Below are positions 1 to 7,711 of a stretch of DNA of 34,749 bases, piece by piece (the stretch's first letter is position 1; every line of letters begins with the position of its first letter). This DNA is from Rhodospirillaceae bacterium. Its GTDB lineage: Bacteria; Pseudomonadota; Alphaproteobacteria; Rhodospirillales; Rhodospirillaceae. A model generated the notes under the pieces. That model was not told the origin of the DNA, did not search any database, and saw only the letters and a program-made list of their open reading frames with translations. The stretch spans positions 1 to 34,749 of the forward strand of contig CANJSF010000034.1 in assembly GCA_947476925.1 (NCBI GenBank), written 5' to 3'. A program made the translations under genes and the position numbers.

Positions 1-77
1 TCCGCCACTGCCAAGCCGCCTTCAACTTGACGCAGAACAACCAAAATCTGTGAATCCGTAAATCTGCTCTTCCTCAT
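1..77 (-). CDS. IS3-family transposase OrfA, N-terminal fragment
   Basis: The minus strand translates from an ATG at 77 to MRKSRFTDSQILVVLRQVEG and on to the window edge. The pattern (basic start, FTDxQI, then a short helix ending in a GG/GV turn) is the classic N-terminus of IS3-family OrfA proteins, which carry a helix-turn-helix and leucine zipper and are expressed with OrfB by frameshifting. A GGAG ribosome site lies 8 bases upstream of the ATG. It is cut by the window edge, so whether the copy is intact cannot be seen. Confidence 0.75.
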   Translation of the reverse strand, partial: MRKSRFTDSQILVVLRQVEGGLAVA

Positions 78-134
78 CAGAATCTCCTCGATGCTGTTGC
101 CGAGAAAATTCTACCTTCAAATACCGCTAGTCCA
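1..134 (-). mobile_element. IS3-family insertion sequence, left end (partial, runs off window)
   Basis: The minus strand from 134 leftwards begins TGGACTAGCGG, followed about 57 bases later by the start of an IS3-type OrfA. The distance from terminus to orfA and the TGGA opening are typical of IS3-family elements (IS2, for example, also opens TGGA). The outer end is placed at 134 because the prepilin reading frame to the right becomes nonsense here and because a similar terminus (TAGAATAGCGG, 9 of 11 bases matching) is found at 34639. Only the left end and the first 25 codons of orfA are inside the window. The exact boundary is inferred. Confidence 0.6.
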
Positions 135-360
135 GGGGAGGATTACCAACCGTCGCCATTTTCTGTTTGGTTTCGCTGATTTTGGCGCTTTGGATGACGG
201 GGGAAATCGCCAATAAGCCGCCCGATGTAATCAACCCAATCACAACCAACACAATGGCGATTTCGATCAGCGTAAAGCCGCGTCGGGTTTGCGAGGCGAG
301 GGTGGCCAGCGTCGATGACAGCGATATCGCGCGCACGCGTAAATTCCCCCAAAAAAGCAT
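135..360 (-). pseudogene. Type IV prepilin-like protein, N-terminal fragment interrupted by IS
   Basis: The frame opening at 360 contains RRGFTLIEIAIVLVVIGL, the prepilin peptidase site (cut between G and F, Glu at mature position 5) followed by the hydrophobic helix that anchors pilins and pseudopilins in the inner membrane and in the filament. About 45 mature residues remain. After KMATV the frame enters the IS terminus and stops within a few codons, so the variable C-terminal domain is lost. The leader is long (29 residues) for a pilin, and no better start is visible. It could have been a type IV pilin, a type II secretion pseudopilin or a competence pseudopilin; the remnant does not decide. 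Confidence 0.7.
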
Positions 361-563
361 CAGGCCCCAGGGCGCTTTTAGCCCGCAGCCCTACGCCAGA
401 GTGTGCGGCATCCGGGGGCCGGTGCGCAAGCTAAAAAATCATCACAGAACAAGGGGTTAGGGCAAGTTTTCGCCTTGAAAATGCTGTACTTTTTCAGGGT
501 GTCGGGTTCGAGTCGGAATTCGCCTAAACTGAGCCCGAACGAGAAGTGGGTCCTTAAGCAGCC
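361..563. other. Intergenic region with no gene recognised
   Basis: This 203-base stretch separates the prepilin remnant from the methyltransferase gene. Overlapping open frames on both strands have no recognisable protein features and run into the methyltransferase. It presumably holds divergent promoters for the two neighbours, but I see no convincing -35/-10 pair. Confidence 0.4.
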
Positions 564-1352
564 ATGTGGCTTGATGTTGTCGATCTCAGAGATTTCTACG
601 CCACGCCATTGGGCCGCCTGGTACGCCGCCTCATTGGGCGGCGTCTGCGCGAGATTTGGCCCGATGCCCGCGCTCAGCGCATGTTGGGGTTGGGTTTTGC
701 CACGCCGTATTTGCAGCCGTTTCGCGACGAAGCCGAACGCGTGATTGCCATTATGCCGCCGGGGCAGGGGGTTATGCACTGGCCCGAGGACGGCGCGCGT
801 TTGGTATGTTTGGCGGAAGAATTCACATTGCCGCTGCCCGACCGTTCCATCGATCGTTTGCTGATCGTGCATTGCCTCGAAGGGAGCGCCGAATTGCGTT
901 TGGTGATGCGGGAATGTTGGCGTGTGCTGGCCGATGGTGGACGCGTCCTGGTGGTGGTGGCCAATCGGCGCGGCCTGTGGGCGCGCTTCGAGCCCTCACC
1001 GTTTGCGCATGGCCGGCCCTACTCGTTGAGCCAAATTACCAAAGTTTTGCGAGACGGCATGTTCGCACCACGGCAAACGTCGCAGGCTTTGTTCATGCCG
1101 CCGGTTTTGTGGCGATGGTTCGGCAGTTGGGCCGCGGCGCTGGATCGCGCGGGCAGTCGGTGGTTTCCAACCATTGCCGGTGTGCATATCGTCGAGGCAG
1201 AAAAACAAATTTACGCCATGCCGTGGGACGCTTTGCCGGCGACGGCAAAACAGCGCGTCGCCGCCGCTAAGCCAGCAACTAACAGCCTTGGCCAAAACGA
1301 AAATCCAGCGCTTAATCTTGGCGCGTCAGAACAAACACCGCTTCTTCGCTAA
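564..1352 (+). CDS. Class I SAM-dependent methyltransferase (type 11 family)
   Basis: A 262-residue protein beginning MWLDVVDLRDFYATPLG. A degenerate Rossmann methyltransferase core can be followed: GLGFATPYLQPF in place of the usual glycine-rich SAM loop, then LPLPDRSIDRLLIVHCLEG (acidic motif and strand 4) and LADGGRVLVVVANR (strand 5). Proteins of this type are common in alphaproteobacteria, often next to the glyoxalase II gene, and their substrate is not established. The C-terminal tail is poorly conserved in appearance. Its last 41 bases overlap the convergent 3' end of metW. Assignment to the superfamily is firm; function is unknown. Confidence 0.8.
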   Translation: MWLDVVDLRDFYATPLGRLVRRLIGRRLREIWPDARAQRMLGLGFATPYLQPFRDEAERVIAIMPPGQGVMHWPEDGARLVCLAEEFTLPLPDRSIDRLLIVHCLEGSAELRLVMRECWRVLADGGRVLVVVANRRGLWARFEPSPFAHGRPYSLSQITKVLRDGMFAPRQTSQALFMPPVLWRWFGSWAAALDRAGSRWFPTIAGVHIVEAEKQIYAMPWDALPATAKQRVAAAKPATNSLGQNENPALNLGASEQTPLLR

Positions 1353-1962
1353 ACAAATTCGCCTGCCAACCCGTCGCGCTGTAGTTCTGTTTCAAGCCGT
1401 CGGCGCTGAGGGCAAAGCTTTGTTCGATGCGGATGTTCATCGATTGGCACAAATCGACGAAATCTAAAATCGTGCACAGATGAATGTTGGGCGTGTTGTA
1501 CCACTGGTCGGGCAGGTTGGCCGTCATGGGCATGCGCCCGCCCACCAGCAGCGACCAGCGGATGCGCCAATGACCGAAGTTTGGCAGCGAGACAATTGCC
1601 CGCTTGGCAATGCGCAGTAAATCGCCCAGCACTGCTTGCGGGTTGAGGGTGGCTTGTAGCGTTTGGCTTAAGATTGCGTAGTCAAATGCGCCGTCTGGGT
1701 AATCTTTCAGGTCGGTTTCCAAGTTGCCCTGAATCACCGACAACCCTTGGCTGACAGCCGCGCGCACGCGCGACATAGAAATCTCAAGTCCGCGTGCATC
1801 GACCTGCTTGAATGCGGCGAGGTAGGACAGCAGCGTACCATCGCCGCAGCCCACATCCAGAACGCGCGTTTGCGGTGCCACTAAATCGGCGACCAGCTGC
1901 AAATCCACACGAATGCGTTTGCTCGGCTTGTTGGCCAGCGGCGTGGGGGAGGGCTGGTTCAT
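1312..1962 (-). CDS. metW: Methionine biosynthesis protein MetW
   Basis: A 216-residue methyltransferase-fold protein with the SAM loop [12 protein letters not shown] and the MetW hallmarks QTLQA and [12 protein letters not shown]. MetW works with MetX in homoserine acylation in proteobacteria, probably as an activating partner of the acyltransferase. The start is the ATG at 1962, which shares ATGA with the metX stop, so the two are translationally coupled. The frame could be extended upstream to 1992, but this would reach into metX. It ends convergently inside the 3' end of the neighbouring methyltransferase gene. Confidence 0.93.
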   Translation of the reverse strand: MNQPSPTPLANKPSKRIRVDLQLVADLVAPQTRVLDVGCGDGTLLSYLAAFKQVDARGLEISMSRVRAAVSQGLSVIQGNLETDLKDYPDGAFDYAILSQTLQATLNPQAVLGDLLRIAKRAIVSLPNFGHWRIRWSLLVGGRMPMTANLPDQWYNTPNIHLCTILDFVDLCQSMNIRIEQSFALSADGLKQNYSATGWQANLFSEEAVFVLTRQD

Positions 1963-3128
1963 GGGCGTTGAACCTTTTGCGCATCGGCGCACCCATCAAT
2001 AAACCCACGCAGCGTTTGATGAAAGTCGGGCTCGTCCAATAAAAACGCGTCGTGCCCTTTGTCTGATTCAATCTCGACAAAACTCACGTTGGCGGCCACA
2101 GCATTCAACGCATGCACAATCGCGCGGCTTTCGGCGGTGGGGAACAGCCAGTCGGATGTGAACGAGATCAAACAAAACCGCACGGGTGATCCTTTGAAGG
2201 CGTTCGACAGAGCGCCGCCGTTCTCGCTGGCCAAGTCGAAGTAATCCATGGCGCGGGTGATATAGAGGTACGAGTTGGCATCAAAGCGATCAACAAATGT
2301 GTACCCTTGATGGCGCAGATAACTTTCGACTTGGAAGTCGGCATCGAAACCATAGGTCAGCGTGCTGCGATCTTGCAGCTTACGGCCGAATTTTCGGTGC
2401 AATGCGGTTTCTGAGAGATAGGTGATATGCGCAGCCATGCGCGCCACCGCTAGCCCGCGCTTGGGCACGCGATTTTCTTCCAAATAATTTCCATGCGACC
2501 ACTCAGGATCGGCCATGATCGCTTGGCGCCCGACTTCATGAAACGCGATGTTTTGTGCTGAGTGTCGATACGACCCAGCAATTGGCACGACAGCGAATAC
2601 GCGCTGCGGATAACGATGCGCCCACTCCAGCGCTTGCATCGCGCCCATAGAGCCGCCGACGACGCACAGCACTTTGCCGATGCCCAACTGGTCGAGTAGT
2701 TTGGCTTGGGCGGCCACCATGTCGCGGATGGTGATTACCGGAAAGCGCAAGCCCCATGCTCGGCCCGTCGCAGGGTTGATTTCTTTGGGGCCCGTCGAGC
2801 CCATGCAGCCGCCCAATACATTCGCGCAAATCACGAAGTAGCGGTTGGTATCGATCACCTTGCCGGGGCCAACGATGTCGTCCCACCAACCGCGCTTAGC
2901 CGTGATCGGGTGCGTCCCACACATAAATTGATCGCCCGTCAGCGCATGGCAGGCCACGATGACATTAGATTTCTCGGCGTTAAGTGTGCCGTAGGTTTGG
3001 TAAGCGACCGTCACGCCTGTCAGCGTTTCGCCCGATTGCAAAACTAACGGCGCAGTCAAAACCACCTTCGTCCCCAAATCGGGGTCGGGGGCGGTTGCAC
3101 GCGGCATTGTGGGGCTGGTCGTGGTCAT
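1959..3128 (-). CDS. metX: Homoserine O-acetyltransferase MetX
   Basis: A 389-residue alpha/beta-hydrolase-fold enzyme that acylates L-homoserine from acyl-CoA, the first committed step of methionine synthesis. The nucleophile elbow is [12 protein letters not shown] with Ser160. The oxyanion-region motif ACHALTGDQ lies at about residue 60, and the catalytic Asp and His sit in SDWLFPT and DKGHDAFLL near the C-terminus. The length matches the family. Some MetX enzymes prefer succinyl-CoA, and the sequence read by eye does not settle this. It is first in the metXW operon and divergent from hisC. Confidence 0.95.
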   Translation of the reverse strand: MTTTSPTMPRATAPDPDLGTKVVLTAPLVLQSGETLTGVTVAYQTYGTLNAEKSNVIVACHALTGDQFMCGTHPITAKRGWWDDIVGPGKVIDTNRYFVICANVLGGCMGSTGPKEINPATGRAWGLRFPVITIRDMVAAQAKLLDQLGIGKVLCVVGGSMGAMQALEWAHRYPQRVFAVVPIAGSYRHSAQNIAFHEVGRQAIMADPEWSHGNYLEENRVPKRGLAVARMAAHITYLSETALHRKFGRKLQDRSTLTYGFDADFQVESYLRHQGYTFVDRFDANSYLYITRAMDYFDLASENGGALSNAFKGSPVRFCLISFTSDWLFPTAESRAIVHALNAVAANVSFVEIESDKGHDAFLLDEPDFHQTLRGFIDGCADAQKVQRP

Positions 3129-3304
3129 CGTCGCTTAAAACGCTTTCGGGTGCTTGAAACCCCACGAAATCAGCCTCTTAAGCCCTCTGTGTCAACGCTT
3201 TCTTTCGATTTGGGCTTTGCTTTCCTCGGCCTGAGAATCTATGACTTGCCGCGCTTTATGCAGGGTTTCTCAGCACCCTGCCCAAGACCAAGAAAGCCGT
3301 TGCC
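3129..3304. promoter_or_regulatory. Divergent metX / hisC promoter region with a hairpin
   Basis: This 176-base region must carry both promoters. On the hisC side there is a perfect 7-bp inverted repeat GCAGGGT / ACCCTGC (3260-3266 and 3275-3281) about 24 bases before the hisC ATG, which would form a leader hairpin. On the metX side the minus strand carries CTGATTT and TTTCAAGC blocks just before the metX ATG, reminiscent of SAM-II riboswitch conserved segments, but the expected stem does not pair well. No clear -35/-10 pair was identified. Confidence 0.35.
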
Positions 3305-4405
3305 ATGACGTTGCCCCAACCGCGACCCGGGGTGATGAGTATTCCCCTGTATGAGGGCGGAAAGTCCCGCATTCAGGGGGTGAACCGGGTCATCAAGCTG
3401 TCGTCCAACGAAGCCGCCCTGGGGCCGAGCCCCAAGGCCGTGGCGGCCTATGCCGAGCGCCAAACCACGTTACATCGTTACCCGCTAGGTGATTCGGGCG
3501 AGCTACGCGCAGCCATCGCCGAGGTGCATGGGTTGGACCCGGCGCGCATCATTTGCGGCGCGGGCTCGGACGAAGTGCTGTCGTTGCTGTGTCGCGCCTA
3601 CGCGGGGCCGGGTGATGAAGTGATTCACACTGCCCACGGTTTTTTGATGTACGCCATTTACGCGCTCAGCGTCGGCGCCACGCCGGTGGCCGTGGCCGAA
3701 CGGAATCTGACGGCCGACGTGTCTGCTATTTTGGCCGCTGTCACGCCACGCACCAAGATTGTGTTTCTGGCCAACCCCAACAACCCCACGGGCACATATT
3801 TGCCGAAGCAGATCGTGGCAGGTCTGCGTGCGGCCTTGCGCGAAGATATCGTGCTGATCCTCGATGCGGCCTATGCCGAATTCATGGACACACCGGACTA
3901 CGACGATGGTACGGCGCTTGCGACCAACACACCGAACACCGTGATCACGCGCACGTTCTCTAAAATCTACGGCCTGGGTGGATTGCGTTTAGGCTGGGGC
4001 TATGGCCCCAAAGCCATCATCGACACGATGGAGCGGCTGCGGAGCCCGTTTAATATTTCCAGCGCTGCGCAAGCGGCCGGTGCGGCGGCGGTGCGTGATC
4101 GTGCGCATATTGCCAAAGCCAAATCGCATAATGCCAAGTGGATGAAGGTGGCGCTGCAGCGCCTGCGCGGACTAGGTTTGGAGATTGAAGGCGAGTCTGG
4201 CAATTTTGTGTTGGCCAAGTTCGACGGCAAGGACGGCAAAACGGCAGCTGCTGCCGATGAGTTCTTGCAATCGCGCGGGCTGATCGCTCGGCGGGTCGAG
4301 AACTACGGCTTGCCCCATCACCTTCGCATCAGCATCGGTGCGGATGATGAGATGGAAATTCTGCTAAACGCGCTGGACGATTTTATGGGTGTGCGTCATG
4401 GCTGA
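3305..4405 (+). CDS. hisC: Histidinol-phosphate / aromatic aminotransferase HisC
   Basis: A 366-residue fold-type I PLP aminotransferase. Visible motifs are KLSSNEAALGPSP near the N-terminus, ANPNNPTG (residues 157-164), DAAYAEF (Asp187, Tyr190) and the Schiff-base lysine in TRTFSKIYGLGGLRLGWG (Lys220). HisC converts imidazole-acetol phosphate to histidinol phosphate and often also transaminates aromatic keto acids. Here it overlaps the following prephenate dehydrogenase gene, an arrangement known from Zymomonas (hisH-tyrC), so a role in tyrosine and phenylalanine synthesis is likely. An AAGAAAG ribosome site precedes the ATG. Confidence 0.93.
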   Translation: MTLPQPRPGVMSIPLYEGGKSRIQGVNRVIKLSSNEAALGPSPKAVAAYAERQTTLHRYPLGDSGELRAAIAEVHGLDPARIICGAGSDEVLSLLCRAYAGPGDEVIHTAHGFLMYAIYALSVGATPVAVAERNLTADVSAILAAVTPRTKIVFLANPNNPTGTYLPKQIVAGLRAALREDIVLILDAAYAEFMDTPDYDDGTALATNTPNTVITRTFSKIYGLGGLRLGWGYGPKAIIDTMERLRSPFNISSAAQAAGAAAVRDRAHIAKAKSHNAKWMKVALQRLRGLGLEIEGESGNFVLAKFDGKDGKTAAAADEFLQSRGLIARRVENYGLPHHLRISIGADDEMEILLNALDDFMGVRHG

Positions 4406-5285
4406 TCAGCCCTTGTTCAACCGCGTTGCGTTTATTGGTATCGGGCTCATTGGTTCGTCGATGGCGCGCGTCATGCGGCGTGACAATCTGGCGGGCAGCA
4501 TTATTGCATGTGCCCGGCGTCAAGAAACGCTCGACGCATGCTTGAGGCTCGGCATCGCCGACGAGGTGACATCAGACTACGCCACCGCAGTGAAGAACGC
4601 TGATTTGATTGTGATTGCCTCGCCGATCAGCACAAATGAATCCATCGCCAAGGCCATCGCCCCGCACCTGAAGGCGGGTGCGATCATCACCGATGTCGGC
4701 TCAGTCAAGCAGGCCGTGATTGCAGCCATCGCACCGCATCTGCCTGCTGGTGTGCATTTTGTTCCCGCTCATCCGCTCGCGGGCACCGAGCACTCAGGCC
4801 CCGAATCAGGCTTTGCCGAGTTGTTCCAGGGCCGCTGGTGTATTCTTACGCCATTGCCCAATACCGATTCAGCCGCACTTGAAAAAGTGACGATGTTTTG
4901 GCGCATGGCGGGTTCGAATATCGAGACCATGCAGCCAGATCATCATGACAAGGTGCTCGCCATTACGTCGCACCTGCCGCACCTCATTGCCTTTACCATC
5001 GTTGGAACGGCGGACGATTTGGCCGAGGACTTGAAACAAGAAGTGATTCAATACTCGGCCTCGGGCTTTCGTGATTTCACGCGCATCGCTGCGTCCGACC
5101 CTGTCATGTGGCGCGACATTTTTATGAACAATCGCGAAGCTGTGTTGGAAGTGCTCCAGCGATTTACCGAAGATCTCACGGCTTTGCAGCGCGCCATTCG
5201 GCGCGGCGACGGCGAGAGTTTAGAAAAGCTATTCTCGCGTACCCGCGCCATCCGCCGCAGCATTATCGACGCCAAACAAGCATAA
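4398..5285 (+). CDS. tyrC: Prephenate/arogenate dehydrogenase (cyclohexadienyl dehydrogenase)
   Basis: A 295-residue NAD(P)-dependent dehydrogenase of tyrosine biosynthesis that oxidatively decarboxylates prephenate or arogenate. The Rossmann loop is VAFIGIGLIGSSMARV, and the TyrA signatures TDVGSVKQAV and FVPAHPLAGTEHSGPESG (substrate-binding His and Ser) are clear. There is no fused chorismate mutase or ACT domain, as in the short alphaproteobacterial form. I chose the ATG at 4398, which overlaps hisC by 8 bases; a GTG at 4389 in the same frame is the alternative. tyrA would be an equally acceptable symbol. Confidence 0.92.
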   Translation: MADQPLFNRVAFIGIGLIGSSMARVMRRDNLAGSIIACARRQETLDACLRLGIADEVTSDYATAVKNADLIVIASPISTNESIAKAIAPHLKAGAIITDVGSVKQAVIAAIAPHLPAGVHFVPAHPLAGTEHSGPESGFAELFQGRWCILTPLPNTDSAALEKVTMFWRMAGSNIETMQPDHHDKVLAITSHLPHLIAFTIVGTADDLAEDLKQEVIQYSASGFRDFTRIAASDPVMWRDIFMNNREAVLEVLQRFTEDLTALQRAIRRGDGESLEKLFSRTRAIRRSIIDAKQA

Positions 5286-5377
5286 TGGGATATGGCAGTA
5301 TTTGACTGCTGATTGTCATTTGCGCCGTGGCGTAGTTTGATAAAACGAGCTTCACTCCGCACGTTATTGAGGTTCTC

Positions 5378-6040
5378 ATGTCCACCGAACTGCATCTCAT
5401 CATCGGCAACAAGGCTTACTCGTCGTGGTCCATGCGTCCATGGTTGGCGATGGCTGCGCAAGGTTTGAAATTTCGTGAAACGGTGTTGCCGTTGTTTGCC
5501 GACGGCACCTCTGAGGCGATCAAGAAGTATTCCAAAGCTGCCAAGGTGCCCGTGCTCGTGCACGGCGGCATCACGGTTTGGGAATCGCTCGCGATTTTGG
5601 AATACCTCGCGGATGCGTTTTACGACAAGCCGTTCTGGCCCACCGATCCTCATGCGCGTGCCGTTGCGCGCGCGGTGTCGTCGGAAATGCACGCGGGCTT
5701 TCAGCCCATGCGCCAAGCCATGAGCATGAATTTGCGTAAAACCTTCCCGGCCAAGCCCCTCGCAGTCGATGTGCAAGACAACATCACGCGGATTCAGGCC
5801 ATGTGGAATGAGTGCCGCAGCACATTCGGAGCGGGCGGGCCGTTTTTGTTTGGCGCGTTTAGCAATGCCGATGCCATGTACGCGCCGGTGGTGACGCGCT
5901 TTAAAACCTACAGTGTTGATTTGGACCCCGTCAGCCGCGCCTACAGCGATGCGATTTTGAATCACCCGGCTGTAAAGCAATGGTATGCCGATGCGGCCAA
6001 AGAACCCTGGGTGATCGAGAAATACGACACGCCAGTTTAG
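5378..6040 (+). CDS. Glutathione S-transferase family protein
   Basis: A 220-residue cytosolic GST. The N-terminal thioredoxin-like domain shows LIIGNKAYSSWSMRPW (glutathione-site Ser/Tyr region), the cis-proline motif KVPVL and the gamma-glutamyl-binding WESLAI. The C-terminal part (from about residue 90) is the all-helical domain with FGAFSNADAMYAPV, which matches the N-capping/hydrophobic staple region. The substrate is unknown; family members detoxify electrophiles or isomerise aromatic catabolites. A GAGG ribosome site precedes the ATG. Its TAG stop interlocks with the TAA stop of the convergent DUF2125 gene in TTAG (6037-6040). Confidence 0.9.
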   Translation: MSTELHLIIGNKAYSSWSMRPWLAMAAQGLKFRETVLPLFADGTSEAIKKYSKAAKVPVLVHGGITVWESLAILEYLADAFYDKPFWPTDPHARAVARAVSSEMHAGFQPMRQAMSMNLRKTFPAKPLAVDVQDNITRIQAMWNECRSTFGAGGPFLFGAFSNADAMYAPVVTRFKTYSVDLDPVSRAYSDAILNHPAVKQWYADAAKEPWVIEKYDTPV

Positions 6041-7062
6041 GGAAGCGCAATGCTCTCGGGCCACGTTACCGTCGGCACTGCCATCAGTGAGATCGGCCCG
6101 GTATAAAGCTTTTGGTTTTGCACGGTCACGGCCAAGTTTAACTCGGGCGGGCCACCGCCTGCGGGCGTGCGCGACATGAGGCCAAGGACAATGCGCGCCA
6201 TGCTGGCATCGGCCGTGCGCACAAGCCCTTGCGCTGTGAAGGCGTCCAGCGTTTCAAAAAAGCCGCGGAACTTAGCCGTCAGCGCACCGATGGGCTGAAG
6301 CTTTTCATCTAGCGCTAGCGTTCCAGAGCCCGACACCGACAGCGGTGGCCAGTCGAGCGTCAAATCACGCACTTCCAATGTGCCCCCGCCCTCGCGCCAC
6401 GCGGTCAGCGCCGTGGTTAGCCCACCTGATCTGATCTCACCCACAAGGTCGACGGTTAAGCGCGCGGTTGGAATAGCCGTGCTCAGTATTTTCGTATTCG
6501 TTGCGTCCAAATTCAGCCGCCATGTTGGCGTGTTCTGATTTTCAATTTGCGTGATTGATGCCGATCCAGCCTCCAGGCTCGCTATCGCATCGCCGACCGA
6601 AAGTTTACTCACTGCCACCATGACCTCTGCGACCTGGCCGTTGGCGTTCAATTTGGGCTGAAAGTCTGCGCGATCCGCTTTGATGGCCACCGCCACATCC
6701 GGTGGCGTCCACGCGCCCGCCACTGTGTGTTCGCCGGCCAGATCAACGGTGAACGTATTGGGGGCCCAGGGCCTCGCCAACAGCCGCACCGATGGCGCAC
6801 GCCACGACCACCCACCGTCAGCCATAGGCGCGCTCATGGCCCAGTCAGAAATTGTAATCTGTGCGCGGCCTGGAAACCCGCCAAAAACCAGCGCTCCGTG
6901 TGTGATGGTGCGCCCTGCTTGTTGTTGGGCCGCGATCCAGTTCTCGGCTTGGGCTTTCAGAATAAATGCGCTTCCCAGCCACGCCGCCGCGTAAAGAATC
7001 ACTGCCGCGCTCGGTGCGGCTATGAAACCTTTCAGAATGCGATTGCTCGGCATTGATGTCAT
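6037..7062 (-). CDS. DUF2125 domain-containing protein, envelope-anchored
   Basis: A 341-residue protein starting MTSMPSNRILKGF at the ATG at 7062. One N-terminal hydrophobic segment (about residues 12-32, AVILYAAAWLGSAFILKA) is followed by WIAAQQQAGRTI and GALVFGGFPGRAQITISD, the signature of the DUF2125 family found in alphaproteobacteria. The rest is predicted beta-rich, resembling AsmA/LEA-like periplasmic domains. It likely sits on the periplasmic side, anchored in the inner membrane. Function is unknown. A further in-frame extension to 7146 would overlap chaC and lacks a ribosome site. Confidence 0.82.
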   Translation of the reverse strand: MTSMPSNRILKGFIAAPSAAVILYAAAWLGSAFILKAQAENWIAAQQQAGRTITHGALVFGGFPGRAQITISDWAMSAPMADGGWSWRAPSVRLLARPWAPNTFTVDLAGEHTVAGAWTPPDVAVAIKADRADFQPKLNANGQVAEVMVAVSKLSVGDAIASLEAGSASITQIENQNTPTWRLNLDATNTKILSTAIPTARLTVDLVGEIRSGGLTTALTAWREGGGTLEVRDLTLDWPPLSVSGSGTLALDEKLQPIGALTAKFRGFFETLDAFTAQGLVRTADASMARIVLGLMSRTPAGGGPPELNLAVTVQNQKLYTGPISLMAVPTVTWPESIALP

Positions 7063-7138
7063 GCGAGGAATCTTAGCACGCCCCGCAGACAAGGCGACGG
7101 TGATTGACGCGCACTCGTTCCCATGACAAATGCGCAGT

Positions 7139-7711
7139 ATGAGCAAATCTTATCCGCCTGTGCCAACGACGGACCCGGCCATGGACCCCAGCAACTTCTG
7201 GGTGTTTGGCTATGGCTCGTTGATGTGGCGTCCGGGCTTTGATTTTGTTGAGCGCGCGCTTGTGCGTCTTGATGGTTTCAGTCGTGACATGTGCCTGACC
7301 TCGATCCACTATCGCGGTACACATGACAAACCCGGAATGGTGTGTGGCCTTAGCCCCGGTGGGACGTGTCACGGGCGGGCGTTTCGTATCGCCCCCGATA
7401 AGATCAAAGCGGTTGTCGATTATCTCGATGAGCGCGAACTCATTTCCTACATCTATATTCCGCGCCATTTGGAAATAACGTTTTCTGACGGGGCTGTGGC
7501 GATTGCGCGCGCCTATTTGCCCGACGCCGCGCACGCCCAATTCGCCGGACATTGGCCGGCAGCTGAAAAAGCTCGCCATATCGCGCAAGGTATTGGCACT
7601 GAAGGCAGCAGCCTCGACTATCTCGCCAACATCATCACGCATTTACGCGAGCTTGGAATTGAGGATGCAAACTTAGAAGCGCTGCTGGAACAGGCGCGCG
7701 CGCTTCATTAG
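7139..7711 (+). CDS. Gamma-glutamylcyclotransferase, ChaC-like
   Basis: A 190-residue protein of the ChaC family, which cleaves the gamma-glutamyl bond of glutathione to 5-oxoproline and Cys-Gly. The YGSL substrate loop is seen in WVFGYGSLMWRPGF, followed by DGFSRDMCLTSIHYRGT and GMVCGLSPGG. The acidic residue expected for catalysis is probably in YLDERELISYIY. ATGs at 7130 and 7139 are both possible; the second gives MSKSYPP. The gene is divergent from DUF2125 and its TAG stop interlocks with the TAA of the next, convergent gene (TTAG, 7708-7711). Confidence 0.9.
   Translation: MSKSYPPVPTTDPAMDPSNFWVFGYGSLMWRPGFDFVERALVRLDGFSRDMCLTSIHYRGTHDKPGMVCGLSPGGTCHGRAFRIAPDKIKAVVDYLDERELISYIYIPRHLEITFSDGAVAIARAYLPDAAHAQFAGHWPAAEKARHIAQGIGTEGSSLDYLANIITHLRELGIEDANLEALLEQARALH

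Noticed and set aside
378-872. Minus-strand open frame over the start of the methyltransferase gene
   Set aside because: No protein motif; the plus-strand methyltransferase explains the region.
5048-6064. Long open frame antisense to tyrC and the GST gene
   Set aside because: It mirrors two well-supported genes on the other strand, and its translation is Arg/His-rich without domain motifs.
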